This document shows, one piece after another, positions 52,764-61,927 of a stretch of DNA of 64,000 bases. The stretch is from the NCBI GenBank assembly GCA_910587085.1, contig CAJUMC010000006.1, positions 11,411 to 75,410 on the forward strand. The letters are read 5' to 3'. Numbering within the stretch: position 1 is the first letter of the stretch; every line of letters starts with the position of its first letter. The translations under genes and the position numbers were made by a program. This DNA comes from an uncultured Lachnospiraceae bacterium (GTDB lineage Bacteria > Bacillota > Clostridia > Lachnospirales > Lachnospiraceae). A model generated the notes under the pieces. That model was not told the DNA's origin. It did not search any database and saw only the letters and a program-made list of their open reading frames with translations.

Positions 52764-54256
52764 ACGTCAAACGCACCTCCCTCTTCCTCGTAGACTCCTT
52801 TTTTCTTTTTGATATGTCTGTTCACCAGCACGACCGCTGCCGTCAGAAGCACAATGCCGGTCAGGATAAAGCCGAGGTATTTCTTCAGAAAATCGTTGCG
52901 GTATCTGCGGTAAGCGACGGAATAATACTTCCGGCTCATGCCGAGCTTGAGATATTTCATCGCCGACTCGTTGTCGCCGGCCGTCAGATATGCCTTTCCG
53001 ATGCCGACGTTCGCGAGCTCATTGTTCTCGTCCAGCATCAGCACCTGCTTCCACAGATCGACCGCCAGCGTCTCGTCGTCGTCGTAGCGCAGCGCCACGG
53101 CCCGGTTGATAAGATCGCCGTACTGCGTCTCCTTAAACACAAGCAGTTCCCTGCGGTTTGCGTCCAGCACGATGATTTTATCTCCGACCGCCTCGATGGC
53201 CACCGGAGTTGTAAAGGTGCCGGCCTGCGTGCCGAGCCCTCCGAAAATATAGAGGAGGTTTCCCTCGTGATCGTAGGTAAAAATTCTTCCGCGCCGGGAA
53301 TCTAGCAGTGAATAAATCCCCTTTCCCCGGTAGACGACATCAACAATCGTGGATACGCCGCCGTAATCCGACATTGAGAGGCTGACCGTCTGAAGATCAC
53401 CGCCGACATTCAGGTTCTCGCCCTTCTTGATGACGTCCTCGCCCTTCGGGTTCAGCCGGCGCACTGCCTGAATGCCGTTCTGGTCGATGTTCGAGGCGTA
53501 GACAAAACCGTCCGCGTCAATATCAATGCCGGTGAACTCGGTCGGGATAAAGAGCACCTGCTTGCTTCTCTGCGCCTTGGTCGAAAGCTTTCTCCAGATC
53601 TTCTCCCAGGTCGTTATATTGACCTCGATGGTTCCGAAGAATCCGGTAAATTCCCCCTCGCCCTCAAATACCATAATCCCCTGGAACATGCCCTTCGCAA
53701 TGCTGTATACGCGATCCGCATAATCAACCGTCACCTTGAGCGGTGTAAAGACAAAATTTTCTTCCAGCACGTCGGAGGTCGGATTCTCAATAATCCGGAC
53801 AAAGGAGAGATCTGACTCCTCCAGCACGACAATCCGGTGATTCTCCGAATCGGCGATATAGATCTGGCCGTTCTTTGATACGCATACGCCGTAAGGAGAA
53901 TTGAATTTCTCCTGTGTTCCGTCGCGGTCAAACGAGTCTATCACGCGCACCGTCTTTGAGAGCGAGGCGTCCACTTCCAAAATCCGATGGTTTCCGGTAT
54001 CGGCTATGTAGATGCTGCCGTTCGGCGAAACGCAGAGATCCTGCGGATTTACAAGAGTGCCGACGCCGAGCGTCGTGCCGGATACGCTGCGATCCGGAAT
54101 GTACGGCGCAGGGGTGAACTTGATATCCTCCCAGTAATCATAATTGTAGGAGTCGTAAGGCACCGTGCTGTCGGCCGCCGCCGGGACGGACGGGACAAGC
54201 ATGCAGACAGAAAGGGCTGTGATGACTATCTTTTTCCACAAATTCATTTTCTTCAT
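52760..54256 (-). CDS. Exported NHL-repeat / TPR protein with C-terminal anchor
   Basis: A 498-residue protein: signal peptide (VITALSVCMLVPSVPAAA), six or so NHL beta-propeller repeats from about 65 to 380 (NPQDLCVSPNGSIYIADTGN, NSPYGVCVSKNGQIYIADSE, FTTPVAIEAVGDKI), a TPR-like helical pair (400-455, LANVGIGKAYLTAGDNESAM), a transmembrane helix (YLGFILTGIVLLTAAVVLV) and a basic then acidic cytoplasmic tail. The propeller would face outward as a binding platform. It is translationally coupled to the Yip1 gene, with a permease gene 12 bp upstream. Confidence 0.8.
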   Translation of the reverse strand: MKKMNLWKKIVITALSVCMLVPSVPAAADSTVPYDSYNYDYWEDIKFTPAPYIPDRSVSGTTLGVGTLVNPQDLCVSPNGSIYIADTGNHRILEVDASLSKTVRVIDSFDRDGTQEKFNSPYGVCVSKNGQIYIADSENHRIVVLEESDLSFVRIIENPTSDVLEENFVFTPLKVTVDYADRVYSIAKGMFQGIMVFEGEGEFTGFFGTIEVNITTWEKIWRKLSTKAQRSKQVLFIPTEFTGIDIDADGFVYASNIDQNGIQAVRRLNPKGEDVIKKGENLNVGGDLQTVSLSMSDYGGVSTIVDVVYRGKGIYSLLDSRRGRIFTYDHEGNLLYIFGGLGTQAGTFTTPVAIEAVGDKIIVLDANRRELLVFKETQYGDLINRAVALRYDDDETLAVDLWKQVLMLDENNELANVGIGKAYLTAGDNESAMKYLKLGMSRKYYSVAYRRYRNDFLKKYLGFILTGIVLLTAAVVLVNRHIKKKKGVYEEEGGAFDV

Positions 54257-54268
54257 CTTCTCCCCTCC

Positions 54269-55162
54269 TTAATCCTTCATGCCGGATGTGGTCATGGTTT
54301 CGATAACGTTGCTCTGACAGATCAGGAAAAACGCAATCGGAATGGCTGCAATGACAAACGATACGGCTGCCGCCGCACCGGCTCTCGCCGTGCCGCCCGC
54401 TGTAATCTGCTGAAGCGCGTACTGCAGCGGCTTGAGCTCCTCGCTGCGGAGGAACTGGTTTCCGGTCTGCGCCCACATCTGCTGGAACTGGAAGATTGCC
54501 AGCGTCAGCCATGCCGGCTTTACGTTCGGCATTACCATGGTCCAGAAAGTCTTGATCTCCGAAGCGCCGTCCAGTCTCGCGGACTCCAGGAGAGAATTCG
54601 GTATCTGCTCCATAAACTGCTTCATCAGGTAGAGGCCCATGCCGTACTGCCACGGCGGCAGGATCACGGCCAGATATGTATTATTCATCCCGAGCCAGGT
54701 TACGATCATATAGTTCGGAATCTGCGTGACATTGTAGGAAAACATCATGGAAAGCACAACCAGCGAGAAGATAATCTTCTTGCCAGGGAAATTATGCTTC
54801 GCCAGAGGGTACGCAGCGAAGGATGCCACGATGACGTGCCCCACGGTGCCGCCGGCCGTAATCAGGATCGTGTTGAGGATATACCTCGAAAACGGCACCC
54901 AGGAATCGTTCATCAGAATAAACAGGTCGCTGAAGTTCTCTGTCGTCGGATTTTTTACAAAAATCTTCGGGGGATACTGAAATATTTCATCCAGCGGTTT
55001 CAGGGCGTTGTTGACGATCATTATAAGCGGCAGCGCCATAAAGATTCCGCAGATAAACATCAGGAAGAATAGTAACCCGTTTCCGGCCTTGGAGCGGTTC
55101 AGCTGCTTTTGCTTTTTGTAATTAACCCTTTTCGGTTTTTTGTATTCCGCTTTGTCTGCCAA
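54269..55162 (-). CDS. ABC sugar permease (second set, MalG type)
   Basis: A 297-residue permease starting at TTG 55160-55162, directly after the TAA of the upstream permease (GGGAGAG ribosome site). EAA loop ESARLDGASEIKTFWTMVMP. The N-terminus is very basic (YKKPKRVNYKKQKQLNRSK). It has six helices, starting with GLLFFLMFICGIFMALPLIM. It pairs with the product of 55163-56143 and with the large binding protein gene upstream. Confidence 0.9.
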   Translation of the reverse strand: MADKAEYKKPKRVNYKKQKQLNRSKAGNGLLFFLMFICGIFMALPLIMIVNNALKPLDEIFQYPPKIFVKNPTTENFSDLFILMNDSWVPFSRYILNTILITAGGTVGHVIVASFAAYPLAKHNFPGKKIIFSLVVLSMMFSYNVTQIPNYMIVTWLGMNNTYLAVILPPWQYGMGLYLMKQFMEQIPNSLLESARLDGASEIKTFWTMVMPNVKPAWLTLAIFQFQQMWAQTGNQFLRSEELKPLQYALQQITAGGTARAGAAAAVSFVIAAIPIAFFLICQSNVIETMTTSGMKD

Positions 55163-56143
55163 TTACTCTCCCACCCTTCCTAATATTTTCTGTACCAGCT
55201 TGTTGGTTCCCACCATCAGCAGGAACAGCACCGTCGCAATCGCCGACGCATAGCCCATCTCAAACCGGGTCGTACCGTAGTCGAGCAGATGCGTCACAAC
55301 CGTAGCTCCGGCATAGTTGACCGACGGATTTCCGGCGAGCTGTATCGAGATATCCGCCACGGCGAACGACTGCGTAATCTGCATAACCGCGCCGAACATC
55401 AGCTGCGGCTTCATGGAAGGCAGCGTGACATACCAAAGCTCCTGCCAGCGGTTTTTCACGCCGTCCATCGCGGCCGCCTCGTACAGCGATTTGTCCACGG
55501 TCTGAAGACCTGCGATAAAGGACAGGAAGCCGGTGCCGAGCGACAGCCACAGCTGTACGATAACCAGAACCGGGAGCACGTATTTTTCCGTCTGCATCCA
55601 CAGGATCGGCTCGTCGATAAACCCCCACTTGATCAGCACGCCGTTCAGCCAGCCGGTCTTGCCCGGGTTCAGTATGATATTCCACACCAGATACGCCTGG
55701 CCGCAGATCGACGGAGCGTAGAAAATAAGGGTGAGGAATGCCCTCATCTTCCCGCGGAATTCATTGATGATCCACGCGAACAGCACGCACAGAATGTAGC
55801 TGACGGGCCCGGTGATCACAGCAAACAAAAGTGTATTTTTCAGGGCGATCATGAAAATATCATCGTCCAGAAAGAGCTTGATATAGTTTTTCCAGCCGAC
55901 AAAGTCCGGCGCCTCCAGCATGTTGAAGTAGGTAAAACTCAGTCCCATCGAGACGAGCACCGGCGCAATCGTGAAGAAGGTGAACAGGATCAGGTACGGA
56001 GCCATCATCAGATAGGAGGTCTTACTTCTTTTGATGCGGAACCAGAGCCGCCCCTGTTTTTTCGCCTTTTCGAGATTCGCGTCGATGCCTGCCGCCGGCA
56101 CGCCGTCCACGGCAGCTTTATTTATCGCAGCATTTTTTGCCAT
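55163..56143 (-). CDS. ABC sugar permease (second set, MalF type)
   Basis: A 326-residue permease with EAA loop YEAAAMDGVKNRWQELWYVT. LMMAPYLILFTFFTIAPVLV is the first helix, after a basic cytoplasmic N-terminus. It belongs with the CUT1 family permeases for oligosaccharides. It starts with ATG after GGGAGGAAGC, 17 bp from the binding-protein stop. Confidence 0.9.
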   Translation of the reverse strand: MAKNAAINKAAVDGVPAAGIDANLEKAKKQGRLWFRIKRSKTSYLMMAPYLILFTFFTIAPVLVSMGLSFTYFNMLEAPDFVGWKNYIKLFLDDDIFMIALKNTLLFAVITGPVSYILCVLFAWIINEFRGKMRAFLTLIFYAPSICGQAYLVWNIILNPGKTGWLNGVLIKWGFIDEPILWMQTEKYVLPVLVIVQLWLSLGTGFLSFIAGLQTVDKSLYEAAAMDGVKNRWQELWYVTLPSMKPQLMFGAVMQITQSFAVADISIQLAGNPSVNYAGATVVTHLLDYGTTRFEMGYASAIATVLFLLMVGTNKLVQKILGRVGE

Positions 56144-56160
56144 CAGAAGCTTCCTCCCCT

Positions 56161-59115
56161 CTACTCATTTTCCCTGTACAGCGGCAGTCCGAATTCCTCC
56201 CGCTTATAATCAATCTCCGCGTTGATCAGGAGCACCTTATCCATCAGCTCCTCGCGGGGCGATACGGAATCGCTCTCCGTCGTCACACTGTAAAATGCAT
56301 TGTTGACATTTCTCCAGGAGAAATAGCCGCCCGGCACCTGAGGGATGCCCTCAACCTTGCTGAACTGCTCCATCAGCGCCTCGCGCTCCGTATTCGGCCA
56401 AGGCAGCGCCTCGAACGCCTCGATATTCGCAGTGGCAATACGCGCCGCGGAACCCATCAGGGACTCCATCTCACGCCCGTATGCAATCTGCGTATCCGCC
56501 GAAGTCCACCATTTCAGGAATTCCCAGGAAGCCTCGAGATCCTTGCTGGATTTCATGACAACGCAGGCCTGACCGGTGCTGCCGACGGCGTTATTGATTG
56601 TGCCGTCCTCCATTACTATGCCCGGCACCGGAGCCATGCCCCAGAGACCCTTGATATCCGGCGCTGACACCTGAAGATTGTTGTACAGCGTGTAGTCCGA
56701 AATAATGATCGGGCACTCGCCGAGGCGGAACCGCTCATCTACCACGGTGGCCTTGTCAAGCTTGTAATCCGTGTAAAACTCGCAATAGTCCTTGAACGCG
56801 TTGATCGCCTCGTCCGAATCGAGCGCCGAGCGGGATGCATCCTCGTTATAATAGGAGCCGCCGTTCTGATACAGGAGCATCGCGAAAATGTTCTCGCCCG
56901 GAAGCATGCCGATTTCCATCTGGTTTTTGCTTAAAACCGTCATTACGACCTTTACTTCATCCCAGGTCTTCGGAACCTCAAGCCCGAGCTCCTTTAAAAT
57001 ATCCCTGCGGTAAAACATCATCGGGAAGGTCTGAGTCTCCGGCAGGCCGTAGGTTGCGCCGCCGAACTGGTACGGCGCCATCGCACTCGGATAAAACCGC
57101 CCCGTAACCTCCTCGAGATCGTCAAACTGGCTCAGATCCGCCACCGCGTTTCGCAGACCGTAATTCATCGGCAGATCATTTCCGACCTGTATTGCAACAT
57201 CAGGCCCCTGCCCGGCCAGCGTAGCCTGCAGCAGCGTCCCCATATCAACGATCATCACATTGACGCTGATGCCCTTCTCGCTTGTAAAGGTTTTGTCAAT
57301 CAGCGTTTTGATTACGTTCGCCTGGTCGCGGCCCGAGCCGACCCACAGCGTAATGGAGCGGGCATCGCTCGCCGCAACATTGCCAATCTGGTTGTAGTCA
57401 ACAATGAATGAATAGTAAAGCCTAGTTAATTCATAGAGAATTCTTGACCAAAATCCATTGTTCTCCGCCTTCATCTTCTCTCCCGGAGAGCAGATATAGA
57501 TCGTGTCCAGCTGCAGAGGCTGCTCCAGCGCCGAAGTCACCCATGTGCCGAGAGCCCGGACATTGATCTTGTAGGAGGAAATAACTTTTACGAAACGCTC
57601 CGGGTCCTTGATCAGCTCATCAAGCTGATCCCGCATTGTTATCAGGGCGGTTTCCTTGTCGCTGCTCTTTCCCGTAACGGCGCGGAGCTCCTTTAACACG
57701 CCGTCAAGCTGATCCCTCACCACCTTCATCTCCTCCTTGATTTCCGGAAGGGATGCTTCGATCTGATAGTCGCGGTAGGAGTCCGGCGTTACGCCGGTAA
57801 TGCGGATAATCTTGCGGTAGATGGCATTCAGTTTCTTTGTACTGTCAGAAACACGGCTGATAATATTGGAGAATTCGCCGAGCACCGTCTGCATCCGCAG
57901 TGTGTGCCTGCCCGCCTCGAGATAGATCCGGTAAGCCTCCCCGTTCTCATCCGAGAGGGTATCCACACGCCAGGTCTGCGAATATTTAAAGCCGTAATCG
58001 CTCAGCTCTTCGAACGGAACCTCTCCGTCGATCATAATCTTTCTTGATACATAGAGCCCCTTGACAAAATTCTGTCTGGCATGAAAACCGATATTGTAGT
58101 AGCCGCTCTCCGGCACTTCAAATTCCCACTCAAGCCACTGGTTAACCAGTCTCCAGGAATTTCCGCCGATCGCATTGTTCAGAAGTTCCTTCGCACTGGC
58201 CGGATACACGCCAGGGGAGGACTGATCCTGCACCGGATAGAGCATCTGCGAGGACGTCTTTGTCGCATTCTCCGCCTCGATGCGGATATACTGTCCCGAC
58301 GTATCGGAGGCTCCCGCCGCATCCCAGGCCGCTTTTTTCTCCGCATAGCCCGATACGGCCGGGGAATTGCTCAGCGTCAGCCTGCGCAGCAGCACGGGCT
58401 CGCGCCGGGAAACAATCGTAATCGTGTGCTTTCCCGCCGTAAAATGCACCGAAAGCCGGTTTGTAATATATCCGTCCGCGTCGTGCAGATAACCTATCAT
58501 CCACTCCGGCGCTTCCTCCATCGAGGGCTTCAGATCGTTCCCCTGATTGTCCTTGCCCCACTCCTTCACGAGAATGCCTTCGTCGTCCGTCTTGTAAGTG
58601 TCAACCGTATTTTTCCATACACGCTGAAACTCCACAAGCGCCAGCTCCTTGTAGAGAAGCTGCCCGTCAATGAAAAACGCCCGCTGAATATCCGCACTGT
58701 TTCCCTTGATCGGGAAGTAATCCAGCGAAATATCGTAAAAACCCTCTGTCTTTATATCGACCTCGAACTCTACCAGCCCTGATTCCTCTGTCCGGATGGA
58801 AGCGCCCTCCATCCCCTCGTAATCCTGATAGATCTCCGGCCTGCTGTCTGTCTCGCTGCCGTTTTCGTCCGTCGTGCCGTCGGTATAGCGGACGCAGTCC
58901 GCGGCGTCGATCACATAGGTCTCCGCCGGCCTCACATTCTCAAACTGCGACACATACTCTTCATAGCCGAGCATGGCATCGTCGATGGAATACGTTCCGA
59001 CGATATCCTCATAAGCGTCCAGAGCCGTATCCGTCTTTGCTTCCGCGGTACCTGCCGGCGATATGAGAACTGCCGCTGCCAATAAAAATGCGGTGAGTCT
59101 TTTTCGCGTTTTCAT
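56161..59115 (-). CDS. Large solute-binding protein fused to CBM-like domains
   Basis: A 984-residue exported protein. Start placed at ATG 59113-59115, nine bases after GGAGG; the nearer upstream ATG abuts the ribosome site. The signal peptide ends near AEAKTD and has no lipobox Cys. Two beta-sandwich segments (about 60-260 and 280-430, the latter IRIEAENATKTSSQ, ESGYYNIGFHARQN, AGRHTLRMQ) look CBM35/CBM6-like. A helical spacer (445-545) follows, then a family 1 solute-binding fold from about 600 (TLWVGSGRDQANVIKTLID, GPDVAIQVGND, FYRRDILKELGLEVPKTWDE). Ordinary binding proteins are half this size. How it stays at the surface is unclear. Confidence 0.85.
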   Translation of the reverse strand: MKTRKRLTAFLLAAAVLISPAGTAEAKTDTALDAYEDIVGTYSIDDAMLGYEEYVSQFENVRPAETYVIDAADCVRYTDGTTDENGSETDSRPEIYQDYEGMEGASIRTEESGLVEFEVDIKTEGFYDISLDYFPIKGNSADIQRAFFIDGQLLYKELALVEFQRVWKNTVDTYKTDDEGILVKEWGKDNQGNDLKPSMEEAPEWMIGYLHDADGYITNRLSVHFTAGKHTITIVSRREPVLLRRLTLSNSPAVSGYAEKKAAWDAAGASDTSGQYIRIEAENATKTSSQMLYPVQDQSSPGVYPASAKELLNNAIGGNSWRLVNQWLEWEFEVPESGYYNIGFHARQNFVKGLYVSRKIMIDGEVPFEELSDYGFKYSQTWRVDTLSDENGEAYRIYLEAGRHTLRMQTVLGEFSNIISRVSDSTKKLNAIYRKIIRITGVTPDSYRDYQIEASLPEIKEEMKVVRDQLDGVLKELRAVTGKSSDKETALITMRDQLDELIKDPERFVKVISSYKINVRALGTWVTSALEQPLQLDTIYICSPGEKMKAENNGFWSRILYELTRLYYSFIVDYNQIGNVAASDARSITLWVGSGRDQANVIKTLIDKTFTSEKGISVNVMIVDMGTLLQATLAGQGPDVAIQVGNDLPMNYGLRNAVADLSQFDDLEEVTGRFYPSAMAPYQFGGATYGLPETQTFPMMFYRRDILKELGLEVPKTWDEVKVVMTVLSKNQMEIGMLPGENIFAMLLYQNGGSYYNEDASRSALDSDEAINAFKDYCEFYTDYKLDKATVVDERFRLGECPIIISDYTLYNNLQVSAPDIKGLWGMAPVPGIVMEDGTINNAVGSTGQACVVMKSSKDLEASWEFLKWWTSADTQIAYGREMESLMGSAARIATANIEAFEALPWPNTEREALMEQFSKVEGIPQVPGGYFSWRNVNNAFYSVTTESDSVSPREELMDKVLLINAEIDYKREEFGLPLYRENE

Positions 59116-59138
59116 ACCCAACATCCTCCCCTTCTTTA

Positions 59139-59816
59139 TTATTCGTAGTACCATGAGCTGTCCCCCTCCGGCTGCGGCGGCATGTACTTTTTCAGTACCG
59201 GCTCCACAAGAAACGTTGAAAGATAGCACCATCCGCCCGGCAGCAGAAGCAACAGCGCAGCGGTCGGCGCCGCTCCCCCCTGCTGCGGATCGGTCACCAG
59301 AAGCGCGGAGAGCAGCAGCATTCCGCAGCCTGCGGTTCCGGCGACAAGCAGTATCGTAACAGGCAGATGCCTGAATACCATGCCGGATGCCATGCCGGCC
59401 AGACGGCGCATCCGTATGGAAAACCTCGAAAGCACCGGACAGATATAGACCAGAAATCCGGTGAAAAAAAATAGCAGAACAAGATATATCATCGAGAACA
59501 CCGCTCCTTCGGCGGTCCCGGCCGCGGCAGCCGCCTTCTGATTGTACACGAGCAGCAGCCCCAGGGCCAGAAGCACGAGATTAAGCGGTATTCCACGCTT
59601 CAGATTGCTGCGGAATGAATTCCAGTACTCCCGCAGCGGATATCCCCGGCCGCGGCGCACCGACTTGACCGTCGCGTAATAAAATGCGGTGGTTGCCGGA
59701 ATTATGGTGACGACCGGCAGACAGCACAGCAGCCATATAAAATTCAGCAGAACCAGATGTCCTATGCGATCCAGAAGCTGAAACACCGGGCCCTCCGTCG
59801 AAAAAAAGCCTCCCAA
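59139..59816 (-). CDS. DUF624 (YesL-type) membrane protein
   Basis: A 225-residue protein beginning with TTG 59814-59816 after GGAAAGGGG. The N-terminal LLDRIGHLVLLNFIWLLCCLPVVTI and TTAFYYATVKSVRRGRGYP are the DUF624 signature. Five hydrophobic helices. YesL relatives lie next to sugar ABC transporter genes in Bacillus and other Firmicutes, without a proven function. Here it precedes the large binding-protein gene by 23 bp. It ends in a PPQPEGDSSWYYE tail. Confidence 0.85.
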   Translation of the reverse strand: MGGFFSTEGPVFQLLDRIGHLVLLNFIWLLCCLPVVTIIPATTAFYYATVKSVRRGRGYPLREYWNSFRSNLKRGIPLNLVLLALGLLLVYNQKAAAAAGTAEGAVFSMIYLVLLFFFTGFLVYICPVLSRFSIRMRRLAGMASGMVFRHLPVTILLVAGTAGCGMLLLSALLVTDPQQGGAAPTAALLLLLPGGWCYLSTFLVEPVLKKYMPPQPEGDSSWYYE

Positions 59817-60030
59817 AGCCTTACCCCTTTCCTGCAGGGCGTCCGCAAAACCGCATGCCTGCCCAGGATTCCACCGTACTTACCGGCAATATGAGAATTG
59901 CCGCCGCCAATCAGCCCGCCTGCTCTTCCTTCTGCCGGATCCGGGCAGACACGCAGGCCGTCCGCTGTCCGCCGGTTCCTGCAAAATACAGTGCATTACT
60001 GCCGCCGCGTTCTCCCTCTCGAAACAGCCG

Positions 60031-61692
60031 TCACGGGAGCGGATAATTTTTCAGATCCGGCAGCTCGGAAAGATTGATTACGGCATCGTGTCCGTACACC
60101 TTTTTTACCATCTCCGCTTCCGTATATTTCTCGGAAAGGAAATTGAGACTGGCGTCCTTCAGTACGAACTCGCCGCCCCAGGTGGCGAAAAAGCCCCACA
60201 TCGCGCCGTCCCTTATGGCGAGATCCGGATCGAACAGACAGCCGTTCTCCGAGAGCACAACCATTTTCCGCTCATCGGAATACGCCGCTGCCTCCAGGAA
60301 CTTTTTAACCTGGGAGGTATATACCCTCTCCCCGGGATAAAGATCCTCGCCGATGATGTCGACATATTCGTCGCCCGGATACCAGTCCGCTGACTGGCCG
60401 TTCCACAGCCAGATCAGATTGTTCAGCCCGTGGTAATTTGTCAGCCGGTCGTAAAGCAGCACATAAAGCTTTTTGTATGCGTCGGCTCCGGCAGCCCCCC
60501 ACCAGAACCAGCCGCCAGACGCCTCGTGCAGCGGCCGCCACAGCACCGGCACATCCGCCTCCTGCAGGCGCTTGAGCTGCCCGGCAATCACGTCGATATC
60601 CGAGAGCAGAAGCTCGTAACCCTCCTCGTCCTTGCCGTTCATAATCTTTGCAAGGTCAATATTTACCGATTCCGTATTGAACCCCTTCCACCAGATATCC
60701 GTAAGATATTTCTCCGGTACGTTCCAATGCCAGGCAAAAGTCACGATACCGCCGGCCTCCCAGTACTCGATCGCGTATTCCACCGCTTTGGAGGTGCTGC
60801 CGTTCGCCGCTCTGGACGGCGAATATTCGATCATATCCAGACCGAGCACCGCCGGATATTCCCCGTCGGTCGCCCGCCAGATCGCGGCCCGCTCCAGACC
60901 GTACATTCCCTTGTCGGAGTACTGCCCGGAAAGAATTTTCTTTCCATATATATCCGTCAGATATTTCATCAGGCGCTTTGCACTGTCGGACGCATCCGGA
61001 TTGACAAGCTTTGCCTCCACCTGATACAGGTCCGCCGGAAGCTCCTCCGAGGCGCTGAGAACCATTGCATCCACACAGATCCACCCCCAGTATTTTGACA
61101 CGGCGATCTCATGCTGCCCCGCCGTCAGATATGTACGTTCCATCACCGTTGTCTGGAAATCCGCCGAAACGGAGCTTACCGTTCCGAGCATCTGTCCGTC
61201 CAGGGTGACGTAGTTCTCCTTCTGTCCTCCCTGCGAGGCAGTCACAAACTCGAGATCATAAAAGCCCTCCTGTTCCACCTCCACCACAAAGGTACAGCCA
61301 TCCCCCTCGTTCTCAAAGCCTCCGACATAACCGCTCCCGGTGAACCCTTTCTTTCCCTTCTCCACCCTTGCGCCTCCGGAAAGCTTTCCGTCTTCCGCCT
61401 CATAGCGTACGTCCGGCGCCGTGACCGGCGGCACCCTGGTGGGTTCTCCTGCCGTTTCGCCTTCCTTCGACGGATCGAAAGCTTCTCCCTGTGCTGCATC
61501 GTCCTTTTCGTTCTGGGAAGAGGCGGGCGGCGTCACTCCGTCGGGACGGGCGGACGGCGTTGCATTTTCTGTTCTGCTCTGAACCTCGGCTGTCGGTGCC
61601 GCATCGCCGGCTCCGGCCTTCTCCCCGCATCCAGCCGCCAGACAGGCCGCAAGCAATGATGATATCCATATTGCACCGTTTTTCTTTTTCAT
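60031..61692 (-). CDS. GH26 beta-mannanase lipoprotein with CBM35-like domain
   Basis: A 553-residue endo-acting mannanase. Signal peptide with Cys22 lipobox (LAAGC), a Pro/Thr/Glu-rich spacer (25-93), a CBM35-like beta-sandwich (95-215, VRYEAEDGKLSGGARV, FTGSGYVGGFENEGDG), and a GH26 barrel (225-550). WRPLHEASGGWFWWG gives the acid/base Glu390; VVLSENG gives the nucleophile Glu482; GQYSDKG and FAWHWN are further barrel motifs. Start at ATG 61690-61692 (GGGGGAAATTC). It is expected to cleave mannan at the surface for the downstream transporters. A promoter with paired palindromes lies upstream. Confidence 0.92.
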   Translation of the reverse strand: MKKKNGAIWISSLLAACLAAGCGEKAGAGDAAPTAEVQSRTENATPSARPDGVTPPASSQNEKDDAAQGEAFDPSKEGETAGEPTRVPPVTAPDVRYEAEDGKLSGGARVEKGKKGFTGSGYVGGFENEGDGCTFVVEVEQEGFYDLEFVTASQGGQKENYVTLDGQMLGTVSSVSADFQTTVMERTYLTAGQHEIAVSKYWGWICVDAMVLSASEELPADLYQVEAKLVNPDASDSAKRLMKYLTDIYGKKILSGQYSDKGMYGLERAAIWRATDGEYPAVLGLDMIEYSPSRAANGSTSKAVEYAIEYWEAGGIVTFAWHWNVPEKYLTDIWWKGFNTESVNIDLAKIMNGKDEEGYELLLSDIDVIAGQLKRLQEADVPVLWRPLHEASGGWFWWGAAGADAYKKLYVLLYDRLTNYHGLNNLIWLWNGQSADWYPGDEYVDIIGEDLYPGERVYTSQVKKFLEAAAYSDERKMVVLSENGCLFDPDLAIRDGAMWGFFATWGGEFVLKDASLNFLSEKYTEAEMVKKVYGHDAVINLSELPDLKNYPLP

Positions 61693-61810
61693 GAATTTCC
61701 CCCTGTAAAATACCGCAGGCGGGCCCGATGCGGCTCCGCCGCTCCGATTTATCCCGGCATCATACATCCGGCCCAATTTTTCGCCCTAAAACCGGCGGAA
61801 TTATCATCAA

Positions 61811-61852
61811 ATTATACAAGCAATAAAATGATATCATCTGCAATGATATCAT
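61811..61852 (-). promoter_or_regulatory. GH26 promoter region with paired ATGATATCAT palindromes
   Basis: Minus-strand TATAAT (61811-61816), about 120 nt before the mannanase start, with no good -35. Just upstream lie two identical 10-bp palindromes ATGATATCAT (61828-61837 and 61843-61852) spaced by 5 bp, where an activator could act. Confidence 0.5.
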
Positions 61853-61927
61853 ACTAATACGTTTTCGGCAAGAGCCTTTTTGTGAAATTTGCACAGAACA
61901 TCTTAACTTATTGCCCCCCGATTCCGC

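Noticed and set aside
17611..61916. C-runs of about six bases (for example 17615-17620, 22510-22515, 61913-61918)
   Set aside because: Too short for frequent slippage and scattered without relation to gene class. Only the tracts of nine or more were kept.
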